From Candidatus Nomurabacteria bacterium RIFCSPHIGHO2_12_FULL_42_19 (lineage in GTDB: Bacteria > Patescibacteriota > Minisyncoccia > Phycocordibacterales > UBA9973), in NCBI GenBank assembly GCA_001786955.1, contig MFUM01000010.1, positions 1-43,990 on the forward strand: a DNA stretch of 43,990 bases, given 5' to 3'. Below the pieces are notes generated by a model. The model did no database searches and had not been told where the DNA came from. It saw nothing but the letters and a program-made list of their open reading frames with translations. Made by a program: the position numbers and the translations under genes. This document shows positions 8,167-15,895 of the stretch, one piece after another. Numbering within the stretch: position 1 is the stretch's first letter; each line of letters starts with the position of its first letter.

Positions 8167-8967
8167 ATGCATAAGAAAATAATTATCGGCAACTGGAAAA
8201 TGAATCCGCTGACCTTGAAAGAAGCGGAAAAATTATTTAATGATGCGGCAAAAGGCGTTTCCGCGGTAAAAAAAACGGAAATTGTGATTTGTCCGCCATT
8301 TTTGTATCTTGAAAAACTGGAATCCTCCAACCGGCGGATTAAAAAAATATCTTTAGGCGCACAGGACGCTTTTTGGGGAGATACAGGCGCTTACACCGGA
8401 GAAGTTTCGGCTGAAATGCTTTACAATATCGGTGTCAGATATGTCATTTTAGGCCATTCGGAAAAACGGGCAATGCCTGTCCGCCAAAGTCTTGACATCG
8501 GCGGAGGGGAAACAAATGGAATTGTAAATAAAAAAATGAAATCATCACTGGCGGCCGGGCTTCGGCCGATACTATGCATTGGAGAAAGTGCTCGTGACGC
8601 GAATCATGGCTACTTCAATTTGATTAAAATGCAATTGGAAGAATGCCTTGCGGGAATTTCCAAAAATTCAATTTCCAAAATCATTATCGCCTACGAGCCG
8701 ATTTGGGCAATTTCCAGCACTCCCGGCCGGCAAGATGCCACTTCCGACGATTCCCGAGAAATGTCCATTTTTATCCGCAAAATTCTTTCCGACAAATTCG
8801 GTCCTAGCGCAGCAAGGATGAGAATTATTTATGGCGGTTCCGCCAATGAAAAAGACGCAGAAGATTTTTTGAAAAACGGCGGCGTAGACGGTCTGCTCTC
8901 CGGCCGCGCCAGCCTGAATGCGAAAAAATTTTCAGAAATTATAAAGATTGCCGAAAAAACAGGATGA
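8167..8967 (+). CDS. tpiA: Triosephosphate isomerase
   Basis: 266-residue cytosolic TIM-barrel enzyme interconverting dihydroxyacetone phosphate and glyceraldehyde 3-phosphate. Visible active-site parts are Asn9 and Lys11 (IIIGNWKMN), the catalytic His in LGHSEKR, the catalytic Glu in AYEPIWAIS, and the phosphate-binding YGGS plus the GLLSGRASL end. Between LGHSEKR and GETN lie about nine residues more than is usual. The DNA there (8472-8510) looks like a decayed copy of a GC palindrome also seen at 34850 and 43845, so the extra loop probably came from an in-frame repeat insertion. The stop overlaps the pgk start (ATGA), indicating translational coupling. Confidence 0.95.
   Translation: MHKKIIIGNWKMNPLTLKEAEKLFNDAAKGVSAVKKTEIVICPPFLYLEKLESSNRRIKKISLGAQDAFWGDTGAYTGEVSAEMLYNIGVRYVILGHSEKRAMPVRQSLDIGGGETNGIVNKKMKSSLAAGLRPILCIGESARDANHGYFNLIKMQLEECLAGISKNSISKIIIAYEPIWAISSTPGRQDATSDDSREMSIFIRKILSDKFGPSAARMRIIYGGSANEKDAEDFLKNGGVDGLLSGRASLNAKKFSEIIKIAEKTG
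8472..8510. repeat. Decayed GC palindrome inserted in tpiA
   Basis: The arms CCGCC and GGCGG surround a short core, in the order ATGCCTGTCCGCC ... CGGCGGAGG. This resembles the better conserved element at 43845-43882 (ATGCCTGCCCGCC ... GGCGGGGAGCAGG). It coincides with a local length excess in the TpiA protein (residues ~103-114), between the catalytic-His loop and the GET motif. Confidence 0.45.
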
Positions 8968-10193
8968 AACTTAAAACCTTGGACAGCGCGGATTTAGCCG
9001 GAAAAACCATTCTTTATCGCGCCCCATATGACATTGAGGTTAAAGAAGTGCGGGGTATCTTGGAACTTGTTGATGATATGCGTATTAGGGCAACACTTCC
9101 GACGCTTCAATATTTATTGAAAGAAAATTGTAAAATCGTAATTCTTACTTATGTCGGGCGTCCAGATGGAAAGGTTGTGGAAAATTTACGTACAACTCCG
9201 CACGCCCAAAGACTTTCTCTGTTATTAAATCATCCTGTTGATAAAATAGATGACTGCATCGGTCCTTTGGTTGATTCTAAAATTGCCCGGATGAAAGAAG
9301 GAGATATTCTTATGCTTGAAAATGTCAGATTTCACGGCGAAGAGATGATTGACGATGATGTTTTTGCGTTAGCTTTATGCAAAGGCAAAGATTTTATTGT
9401 TTTTGACGGTTTCCCTCAGGCGCATAGAATTCATGCTTCTACCACCGGAATTGAAAGGCATTTGCCGGCGGTGGCTGGCCTTTATCTACAGCATGAAATA
9501 GAGATATTATCTAAACTTTTGGAAAATCCCCAAAGACCTTTCACTATTATTATCGGCGGGGCAAAAATTTCCGACAAGGTAGGCGCGATTCGTAATTTGC
9601 TGCCCGTAACGAACACTGTTTTAGTCGGCGGAGCCGTGTCCAGTGTTTTTTTGAAAGCGCAAGGATGGGCTCTCGGTTCTTCTTTTGTTGAAGACGTTTT
9701 TGTGGATAAAGTAAAACGTGAAAAAAAAGATTGGGTGCAGGAAGCGCGGGATATATTAAAACAGGCAGAATCTTTGGGAAAAACAATTATTTTGCCGAAA
9801 GACCTCGTCATATCTGATGGTGTTTTGACTAAAATTATCAATATCGCCGCAGAAGAGGTTCCAGCCGGGTGGATGGCTCTTGATATCGGGCCGGAAACAC
9901 AAAAAGACTTTTGTAATATTATTCTGCAATCCAAAACAATTTTTTTGAATGGCCCGATGGGAAAATTTGAAGATGAAAAATTTTCCCCGGGGTCTCGGGC
10001 CGTATTTGATGCCATGAAAAATGCCGGGAAAAATTTCTTAAGCGAGACAATTATTGCCGGCGGAGACACGATTGACGCCGCGCGAAGATATGGAAACCTG
10101 GACGACTATTCGCACGCCAGCCTTGCCGGCGGGGCGACCTTGGAGTTTTTAGCCGGCAAAGAGCTTCCGGCTCTCGTTCCACTTATGGAATAG
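8964..10193 (+). CDS. pgk: Phosphoglycerate kinase
   Basis: 409 residues, the ATP-forming step of lower glycolysis. Family features are the N-terminal 3-phosphoglycerate site (GRPDGK, LENVRF, HRIHASTTG), the GGAKISDKVGAI hinge motif, and the nucleotide-binding GPMGKFE and AGGDTIDAA segments. The usual RVDFNVP motif near the N-terminus reads YRAPYDIEV here, so the Asp and Asn that normally help hold 3-phosphoglycerate are not in their usual form. The C-terminal SHxSxGGGAxLE motif is SHASLAGGATLE. It forms a two-gene operon with tpiA, and its 3' end overlaps the convergent HIT gene by 11 bases. Confidence 0.93.
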   Translation: MKLKTLDSADLAGKTILYRAPYDIEVKEVRGILELVDDMRIRATLPTLQYLLKENCKIVILTYVGRPDGKVVENLRTTPHAQRLSLLLNHPVDKIDDCIGPLVDSKIARMKEGDILMLENVRFHGEEMIDDDVFALALCKGKDFIVFDGFPQAHRIHASTTGIERHLPAVAGLYLQHEIEILSKLLENPQRPFTIIIGGAKISDKVGAIRNLLPVTNTVLVGGAVSSVFLKAQGWALGSSFVEDVFVDKVKREKKDWVQEARDILKQAESLGKTIILPKDLVISDGVLTKIINIAAEEVPAGWMALDIGPETQKDFCNIILQSKTIFLNGPMGKFEDEKFSPGSRAVFDAMKNAGKNFLSETIIAGGDTIDAARRYGNLDDYSHASLAGGATLEFLAGKELPALVPLME

Positions 10194-10578
10194 AAGCAGT
10201 AATCTTTTTTGCCACCTTGCTTGATTCTCCGTCCTGGTATTTTTTTGTCGCAAATTGCGGGAAACCGTCATTTAAATGTCTCGGAATCAAATGTATGTGA
10301 AAATGCGGGACGTCTTTACCGACGATGGAAACTTGCACATAGTCGCACTTAACTCCATTTTTGACAGCCAACATCAACTTCTTGGCTAGTTTGAAAATCT
10401 CCGAAATTGTTTCATCATCGGCATCTTGCATCCAGATTATATGCTTTTTCGGGATAATCATCATATGGCCGTCGGAAACCGGATTTATATCCAAAAAAGC
10501 CAAAAAATTTTCATCTTCGTAAACCCTGGCGCAGGGAATTTCTTTTTTTATAATTTTGCAAAAAATGCAATTGTCCAT
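10183..10578 (-). CDS. HIT-family nucleotide hydrolase/transferase
   Basis: 131 residues from the ATG at 10578 (MDNCIFCKI). The histidine triad is in PHFHIHLIP; the N-terminal CIFC pair matches the zinc-type HIT proteins, and SDGHMMIIPKKH is conserved. HIT proteins act on nucleotide phosphoramidates, dinucleoside polyphosphates or similar small adenylated compounds; the exact substrate cannot be told. The frame is also open upstream to 10623 (start MAQPDHSK), but that stretch overlaps a dispersed structured element (10598-10650), and the family normally begins at CIFCKI. Convergent with pgk, sharing 11 bases at the 3' ends. Confidence 0.88.
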   Translation of the reverse strand: MDNCIFCKIIKKEIPCARVYEDENFLAFLDINPVSDGHMMIIPKKHIIWMQDADDETISEIFKLAKKLMLAVKNGVKCDYVQVSIVGKDVPHFHIHLIPRHLNDGFPQFATKKYQDGESSKVAKKITASIP

Positions 10579-10597
10579 ATTGAGCATAGGCAGATAA

Positions 10598-10650
10598 GTT
10601 TTTGAATGGTCTGGTTGAGCCAAGCTTGGCGACCCGAAGACCTGAAAAAA
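10598..10650. repeat. Dispersed T/A-flanked palindromic element, copy A
   Basis: A 5' T run, GGTCTGG, a perfect 12-base palindrome GCCAAGCTTGGC, CCCGAAGACC and a closing A run. Related sequences lie at 40084-40132 and 40510-40606. All three sit 19-38 bases upstream of a minus-strand start codon. The T-run is 5' and the A-run 3' on either strand, which is the reverse of an intrinsic terminator. Confidence 0.6.
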
Positions 10651-10684
10651 ATTAACTGACTATGCGATGAATTATACCAAAATA

Positions 10685-10693
10685 TGTTAAAAT
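10685..10693 (+). promoter_or_regulatory. Extended -10 promoter of recJ (leaderless)
   Basis: TGTTAAAAT ends 7 bases before the recJ ATG; no SD is visible. Confidence 0.55.
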
Positions 10694-10700
10694 TTGCTCT

Positions 10701-12353
10701 ATGCAGAAATATGGCGAGTTGTTGCGCACACTTTTAGAAAAAAGGAGTATTACCGATTCGGCGCAGGCCGAGATTTTTTTAAACCCGGATTATGAGCGGG
10801 ATTTTCACGACCCTTTTTTGATGAAAGATATGGAAAGGGCTTGTGTTCGGATTTTTGAGGCAGTCGATAACAACAAAAAGATAGTTATTTATGCCGATTA
10901 TGATTGTGATGGAATACCCGGGGCGGTTATTTTAAAAGATTTATTTAAAAAATTAAGATACGAGAATTATGAAGTTTATATTCCCCAAAGAAACTCTGAG
11001 GGATATGGTCTTAATATTGATAGCATAAAAAAATTTAAAGAATCCGGGACAAAGCTTGTAATAACAATTGACCTTGGCATCACGGCGGTCGCTGAAATAG
11101 CCCAAGCGGAGGTAGACGGGATTGATGTAATAGTTACAGACCATCACTTGCCGCCCAAAATACTTCCCCGCGCCTATGCGATATTAAATCCCAAAACGGA
11201 CAATTATCCAGAAAAAATGTTATGTGGCGCAGGAGTGGTTTTCAAGCTGACGCAAGGTTTTATAAAAAAATACAGCGAATATTTTAAAATAAAAGAAGGC
11301 GCGGAAAAATGGATGCTGGATATGGCGGGATTGGCAACGCTTTCGGATATGGTTCCATTGCTGGGTGAAAATAGAGCCATTTCATATTTTGGGATGAAGG
11401 TCCTGAAAAAGTCTCCTCGTCCGGGATTACAAAAACTTCTGGCTAAAATGAACATTGACCAAAGACATTTATCCGAAGATGATGTTGGCTTTATGGTAAC
11501 TCCCAGATTAAATGCTGCTTCACGCATGGACGATCCGATGCGGGCTTTTGAACTGCTTTCAACTGAGAACGAAATGCAGGCAGGGGTCTTGGCGGACCAC
11601 TTGTCTAAGATAAATGACGAAAGAAAAACTATCGTTACGGGAATTATGCGCGAAGTGAATAAAAAATTCGAAAAAAGAGAGATGAGAGAAGTAATAGTAA
11701 TAGGGAATCCCGAATGGCGCGTGGGTGTTTTGGGGCTGATTGCTGGCCGGATATCCGACGAATACAAGAAGCCTGTTTTTGTCTGGGGCAAAGACGAGAA
11801 TGACTGCATTAAAGGGTCCTGTCGGAGCGATGGGTCGGTATCTGTTGTAGAGCTTATGACCGAAACCCGCGAATCTTTTATAGATTTTGGCGGACATGAA
11901 TATGCCGGGGGATTTACGGTACACAATCAGAAAATTCATTTTTTGGAGGAGGCTCTTTCTGTTTCTTTCCATAAAGTAAAAAAAGAAAAAACAGAAAATG
12001 AAATAATTTATGATATTAAAACCGATTTGAGCGCTGTCAATATGAAAAATTGGCGCGAAATAGAAAAAATGTCGCCTTTTGGGTTTGGCAACCCAAAGCC
12101 AGTTTTTCTTTTTGAAGGCGTAAGCATAGAGAAGATAAAAAAATTCGGGAAAAACGGCTCAGGGGAACATTTGGAGATTATTTTTTCCGACACTAATGAA
12201 AATAAAGCTAAAGCTATTTCTTTTTTTTCTAATCACGATTCTTTCGAAAAAACCTTATCCGAAGGGATTAGCGTAAATTTACTTGCAACTTTTGACCTGT
12301 CTAGATTTAGAGGTCGGGAAGAGCTGCGGTTAAGAATTATTGATATAATATAG
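10701..12353 (+). CDS. recJ: Single-stranded-DNA exonuclease RecJ
   Basis: 550-residue 5'-3' ssDNA exonuclease used in RecF-type recombination and in mismatch or base-excision repair. The DHH-superfamily motifs are ADYDCDG, DLGIT, VTDHH and NPK, followed by a CGAGVVFKL helix. The DHHA1 domain includes GVLGLIAGRI and FGGHEYAGGFTV, and a C-terminal OB-like domain has MSPFGFGNPKPVF. The length is close to standard RecJ. It starts a same-strand run with rnhA two bases downstream and comEC right after, a DNA-processing group. A leaderless promoter decides the start. Confidence 0.93.
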   Translation: MQKYGELLRTLLEKRSITDSAQAEIFLNPDYERDFHDPFLMKDMERACVRIFEAVDNNKKIVIYADYDCDGIPGAVILKDLFKKLRYENYEVYIPQRNSEGYGLNIDSIKKFKESGTKLVITIDLGITAVAEIAQAEVDGIDVIVTDHHLPPKILPRAYAILNPKTDNYPEKMLCGAGVVFKLTQGFIKKYSEYFKIKEGAEKWMLDMAGLATLSDMVPLLGENRAISYFGMKVLKKSPRPGLQKLLAKMNIDQRHLSEDDVGFMVTPRLNAASRMDDPMRAFELLSTENEMQAGVLADHLSKINDERKTIVTGIMREVNKKFEKREMREVIVIGNPEWRVGVLGLIAGRISDEYKKPVFVWGKDENDCIKGSCRSDGSVSVVELMTETRESFIDFGGHEYAGGFTVHNQKIHFLEEALSVSFHKVKKEKTENEIIYDIKTDLSAVNMKNWREIEKMSPFGFGNPKPVFLFEGVSIEKIKKFGKNGSGEHLEIIFSDTNENKAKAISFFSNHDSFEKTLSEGISVNLLATFDLSRFRGREELRLRIIDII

Positions 12354-12355
12354 GA

Positions 12356-12832
12356 ATGGAAGGAGAAAAGGTAAAAATTTATACCGACGGGGCAGCCAAA
12401 GGGAATCCGGGGAGTGCCGGCTGGGGAGTTGTATTTATTATGGGTAAAAATGTCTTTGAAATTGGCGGAAGTGCAGAACATGCTACCAATAATCAAATGG
12501 AACTTACAGCACCGATAGAAACGTTGAGATATTTTAAGAAGCATAAGTTGAGTGGTTCTATTGAAATTATTTCCGATTCAAAATATGTAATTTTGGGAAT
12601 TACCGAATGGATTTTCAACTGGCAGAAAAATAATTGGCACAATGCCGCCAAGAAGCCGGTGGTCAATCGCGAACTTTGGGAAGAGTTATTTAACTTAACA
12701 CAAGAGTTAAAACCCAAGTGGACTTATGTAAAAGGTCATAATGAAGATAAATATAACGACCGGGCGGACGAAATAGCCACAAGTTTTGCGGATGATGTGC
12801 CTGTAAAACTTAGAAAATATAAACATAAATAA
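12356..12832 (+). CDS. rnhA: Ribonuclease HI
   Basis: 158 residues; cleaves the RNA strand of RNA-DNA hybrids. The catalytic carboxylates are visible in IYTDGAAKGNPG (Asp), NNQMELTA (Glu), IISDSKYV (Asp) and the C-terminal NDRADEIA (Asp), with the conserved His in VKGHN. The WIFNWQKNNW handle is present. Length is normal for bacterial RNase HI. It starts two bases after the recJ stop, and its own stop abuts the comEC start, so all three are probably one transcript. Confidence 0.95.
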   Translation: MEGEKVKIYTDGAAKGNPGSAGWGVVFIMGKNVFEIGGSAEHATNNQMELTAPIETLRYFKKHKLSGSIEIISDSKYVILGITEWIFNWQKNNWHNAAKKPVVNRELWEELFNLTQELKPKWTYVKGHNEDKYNDRADEIATSFADDVPVKLRKYKHK

Positions 12833-14308
12833 ATGCAGGATAGAGTATTCTATTCAATTTGTTTTGGTTTTTTGTTCGGAGTGCTATTGCGCTCTTTTGT
12901 TTTTGTAGATTTTTATTTGGTTATCTTGTTGAGCATAATTTCTTTCGCAATTTTTTTATTTCATTTTTTTATTTCTAAAAATAACTGGGGAGTTTTGGTG
13001 TCTATTTTTATTTTATTTTTTTGTTTTGGAATTTTTAGATTTAACATGGTTGATATTGCCAATCCTTCCGTTTTTGAATCTCGTGTTAGTCAAAAATCAA
13101 CTTTTGAAGGAATTACTGCAGATGAGCCAAGTATAAAAGAAAATAACCAGCAGTTAAATGTGGAAATAAAAGACGGAGAAAATAAAACAAATGTTTTGTT
13201 GTCTGTCGGGCTGGATGAAAACTATAAATACGGAGACAAAATAAATTTTACGGGGAAACTGGAAAAACCGGAGAACTTTATTACCGACCAGGGCAAAGTT
13301 TTTGATTATATAAATTATTTAAGAAAAGACGGGGTTTTATATGTGATGAGTTATCCGAAAATAGAAATTATTTCGCGGGAAAATGGCAATCGAATTAAAA
13401 CTGCCCTGTTTTTCGCCAAAGAAAAGTTTTTAGAAAAAATGAATTTTGTCATTAAGAGTCCCGAGAATTTACTTATGGGTGGGCTTATTTTAGGAGAAAA
13501 AGCGTCGTTTAATAAAGATTTAAGGGAAAGTTTCATAAATACGGGAACAATACACATAGTGGCGCTCTCCGGATACAATATTACAATAGTGGCTGAATGG
13601 TTTATGAAATTATTTTCTTTTTTGCCTAAAAATTTCGGCATCGGGATGGGCATCTTGGCAATCTTGTCATTTATTATAATGACCGGAGGAAGTTCCACTG
13701 CTATCCGCGCAGGTATCATGGCAACTCTGGTGCTCATTGCCCGGGCAACCGGCCGGAATTATGATGTTGCCCGGGCGCTTATTTTGGCGGGTATTTTTAT
13801 GATTCTCCTGAATCCGTTTTTGCTCGCTTATGATGTTTCTTTCCAGCTTTCTTTTCTGGCGACGGTCGCCGTAATATTCCTGGCGCCCCGAATTGAAAAA
13901 TATTTTTTATGGGCGCCTAAGTTTTTTGAGCTAAGGGATATTATGTCGGTCACTTGCGCCGCTTATATTTTTGTTTTTCCGTTTATTCTTTACAAAATGG
14001 GCAATTTCTCGCTGGTAGCTTTGCCGGCCAACTTTTTAATCCTTCCATTCATACCATTTACCATGATGCTCGGTTTTCTGACTGGTTTCGCGGGACTGCT
14101 TTGGCATGTAATTGCCGTGCCGGCGGGCTACATTTCATACCTCTTTTTGCATTACGAGCTCGGCGTGGTCGGATTTTTCGCCAATTTGCCGTTCGCTTCG
14201 TTTTCTTTTCCCGATTTTCCGTTATTTTTCACACTAATTATTTACGCCTATTTTATTTATAGGCTTTTCGGAAGAAATATGAGAAGGTTTTTTAGTAAAA
14301 ATGAATAA
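12833..14308 (+). CDS. comEC: ComEC/Rec2 DNA-uptake channel (membrane part only)
   Basis: 491 residues. Hydrophobic helices come first, then a DUF4131-like soluble domain around residues 75-190 (YGDKINFTGKLEKPENF). The Competence domain follows with ALSGYNITIVAEW, MTGGSSTAIRAGIMATLVLIARATGR and NPFLLAYDVSFQLSFLATV, and about eight further membrane segments. Family members move single-stranded DNA across the inner membrane in natural transformation. Many ComEC proteins also carry a C-terminal metallo-beta-lactamase domain; here that domain is missing and appears as a separate gene at 15029, beyond the divergent sod gene. The stop overlaps the structured repeat at 14305. Confidence 0.92.
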   Translation: MQDRVFYSICFGFLFGVLLRSFVFVDFYLVILLSIISFAIFLFHFFISKNNWGVLVSIFILFFCFGIFRFNMVDIANPSVFESRVSQKSTFEGITADEPSIKENNQQLNVEIKDGENKTNVLLSVGLDENYKYGDKINFTGKLEKPENFITDQGKVFDYINYLRKDGVLYVMSYPKIEIISRENGNRIKTALFFAKEKFLEKMNFVIKSPENLLMGGLILGEKASFNKDLRESFINTGTIHIVALSGYNITIVAEWFMKLFSFLPKNFGIGMGILAILSFIIMTGGSSTAIRAGIMATLVLIARATGRNYDVARALILAGIFMILLNPFLLAYDVSFQLSFLATVAVIFLAPRIEKYFLWAPKFFELRDIMSVTCAAYIFVFPFILYKMGNFSLVALPANFLILPFIPFTMMLGFLTGFAGLLWHVIAVPAGYISYLFLHYELGVVGFFANLPFASFSFPDFPLFFTLIIYAYFIYRLFGRNMRRFFSKNE

Positions 14309-14409
14309 TAAAATATGGGATTTTAGAGACTACGGAGCGTGGCGACGCGAGTCTTGAGAAATTTCTTAGCAAAGAAATATTCGTGCTCTAAAATTTTATA
14401 TTTTATTAT
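14305..14409 (+). repeat. Three-stem structured dispersed element, copy 1
   Basis: The outer arms 14305-14328 and 14386-14409 can pair almost completely (ATAATAAAATAT and ATTTTAGAG, joined by three G-U pairs). Inside are one hairpin with GCGT/ACGC around GGCG (14329-14352) and one with ATTTCTT/AAGAAAT around AGCA. The 75-base core recurs at 38883-38957 with only three differences, all of which keep pairing. It fills the gap between convergent comEC and sod and may end transcription from both sides. Confidence 0.75.
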
Positions 14410-14418
14410 GAATTAGTC

Positions 14419-15012
14419 CTACTGAATCGCTTTGAAGTTTTCTTCTATAACGGTCCAATTAAGATTTTCAAAAAATGCTTCCACATATTTCTTTTTTTCT
14501 GAAGTCGGATAGTCATATATAAAAGCGTGTTCCCACATATCCAGACCCAAGACAAGGGTGCAATCCTGGAGCTGTCCCATATGCTGTTCGTCAACCCAAG
14601 TCAAAAGAAGCCGCTTGTCTTTTTTGTCGTAATAGAGCATTGCCCAGCCGATACCGCGCGTCATGGCGATGGATTTAAAACGATTAAGCCATATTTCAAA
14701 AGAACCCCATTCATCAATAATCGCTTTTTTTAACTTGCTGTCGTCCGTCAGGGTCTGAGCTTCACCGGAGAGGGATGCAAAATAAATTTCATGGTTTCGC
14801 ATACCGTTATATTCAAATCCAAATCGCCTCTGGATTTCTCCCAGCGCGTATGCATTTTTTTCCGCATCTTTTGCGAGTTCATCAATCTTTTCCAATATCA
14901 AATTAGAGTGTTTCACATAGCCTGCGTAAAGCTTTAAATGCTCCTCAATATTTTTGGCGGAGATTCCTTTTAGCGGCCCGATATTAAATTTTATTTCTTC
15001 AAATTTTTTCAT
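14419..15012 (-). CDS. Superoxide dismutase, Fe/Mn type
   Basis: 197 residues; dismutates superoxide in the cytoplasm. The likely metal ligands are His25 (EEHLKLYAGYVKHSN), His74 (MRNHEIYF), Asp158 and His162 (LGLDMWEHAFIYDY). The segment SIAMTRGIGWAMLYYD matches the family's ...SxxGSGWxxL region in modified form. No signal peptide is seen. The metal (Fe or Mn) cannot be told from the sequence. The gene is transcribed divergently from the metallo-beta-lactamase gene, with only 16 bases between the two start codons, and it separates the two halves of a ComEC system. Confidence 0.88.
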   Translation of the reverse strand: MKKFEEIKFNIGPLKGISAKNIEEHLKLYAGYVKHSNLILEKIDELAKDAEKNAYALGEIQRRFGFEYNGMRNHEIYFASLSGEAQTLTDDSKLKKAIIDEWGSFEIWLNRFKSIAMTRGIGWAMLYYDKKDKRLLLTWVDEQHMGQLQDCTLVLGLDMWEHAFIYDYPTSEKKKYVEAFFENLNWTVIEENFKAIQ

Positions 15013-15013
15013 G

Positions 15014-15022
15014 TGCTAACAT
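15014..15022 (+). promoter_or_regulatory. Extended -10 promoter of the ComEC-type metallo-beta-lactamase gene
   Basis: TGCTAACAT ends 6 bases before the ATG at 15029. It overlaps by two bases the opposing sod promoter at 15021-15029. Confidence 0.5.
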
Positions 15023-15029
15023 TATAGCA
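15021..15029 (-). promoter_or_regulatory. Extended -10 promoter of the superoxide dismutase gene (leaderless)
   Basis: On the minus strand the sequence is TGCTATAAT, a perfect extended -10 box, ending 8 bases before the sod ATG at 15012. It reaches into the first base of the opposing gene's ATG. Confidence 0.65.
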
Positions 15030-15895
15030 TGTTTGAGAATTTCAAGAAACGTGGATTGTTAATTTTTTGTTTTTTTCTTTTATTTGCCAATATTTTTCTT
15101 ATCCGCTTGGATTGGCAAGATTCCCACAGGAAACTCACTTTTGCCATGCTTGATGTCGGCCAAGGCGATGCGCTTTTTATAGAGTCTCCGACCGGAACAC
15201 AAATCATATTTGACGCCGGGCCGGCGCGCAAAATTTTAGGCCCGCTTGCGCGGGTAATGTCACCCTTTGACCGGAGTATTGACAGCATTGTTATTACCAA
15301 TCCGGACGCGGACCATATTGGCGGATTTTTGGATATTTTAAAAAATTATGAAGTAAGAGCGGTTTTTGAGTCCGGGACATTGAGCGATTCCAAAACATTT
15401 CAGAATTTAAAAACGGAAATCAAAAATCGGAATATTCCGAACATTTTAGCTAAAAAGGGAATGAAGTTGAACTTGGGCGGTAGTGTTTTTATAGATATTT
15501 TGTTTCCAGACAGAGATGTTTCCACTTGGACGACTAACGATGGTTCAGTCGTGGCGCGGCTCACTTATGGCAAGACCGCTATCATGCTTACCGGTGACAG
15601 CACAATGAAAACAGAAAAAATAATTCTTTCGGAGAATACACCCACACAACTGAAAAGCACTATTTTAAAAGTCGGACACCACGGTTCGCGCACTTCTTCA
15701 TCTTTTTCGTTTATCAAAGCCGTTTCTCCTTCGTATGCCCTAATCTCTGACGGCAAAAACAATACTTATGGTCATCCGCATCCGGAAGTACTTGACACCC
15801 TCGCCCAATTCGGGGCGCAAATTCTGCGGACCGATCTTTTGGGGACAGTGATACTATCTTGTGATAGAATGGGAACATGCGTGATAAAAAAATAG
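15029..15895 (+). CDS. ComEC C-terminal-type metallo-beta-lactamase protein
   Basis: 288 residues. An N-terminal membrane anchor (GLLIFCFFLLFANIFLI, residues ~9-25) precedes a metallo-beta-lactamase fold: FAMLDVGQGDALFIESPTG, IIFDAGPA, the metal motif NPDADHIGG (as in ComEC, instead of HxHxDH), LTGDS, KVGHHGSRTSSS and ISDGKNNTYGHPHPEVL. This matches the domain fused to the C-terminus of ComEC in many bacteria, where it is thought to degrade the non-transforming strand. Here it is a stand-alone, membrane-anchored protein next to the comEC channel gene, apart from the intervening sod gene. Its 3' end overlaps glyA by 19 bases. Confidence 0.88.
   Translation: MFENFKKRGLLIFCFFLLFANIFLIRLDWQDSHRKLTFAMLDVGQGDALFIESPTGTQIIFDAGPARKILGPLARVMSPFDRSIDSIVITNPDADHIGGFLDILKNYEVRAVFESGTLSDSKTFQNLKTEIKNRNIPNILAKKGMKLNLGGSVFIDILFPDRDVSTWTTNDGSVVARLTYGKTAIMLTGDSTMKTEKIILSENTPTQLKSTILKVGHHGSRTSSSFSFIKAVSPSYALISDGKNNTYGHPHPEVLDTLAQFGAQILRTDLLGTVILSCDRMGTCVIKK
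15862..15870 (+). promoter_or_regulatory. Extended -10 promoter of glyA inside the upstream gene
   Basis: TGATAGAAT ends 6 bases before the glyA ATG at 15877 and lies in the 3' coding end of the metallo-beta-lactamase gene. Confidence 0.5.

Noticed and set aside
10579-10623. Longer HIT protein start
   Set aside because: The extra 15 residues are encoded by a dispersed palindromic element, and CIFCKI is the usual N-terminus.
10598-10650. Element A and its relatives as intrinsic terminators
   Set aside because: The T run precedes the stem and the A run follows it on both strands, the reverse of what termination needs.
12833-15895. comEC as a pseudogene broken by an insertion
   Set aside because: Both parts are intact with their own starts; the second has its own membrane anchor, so a stable split is more likely.
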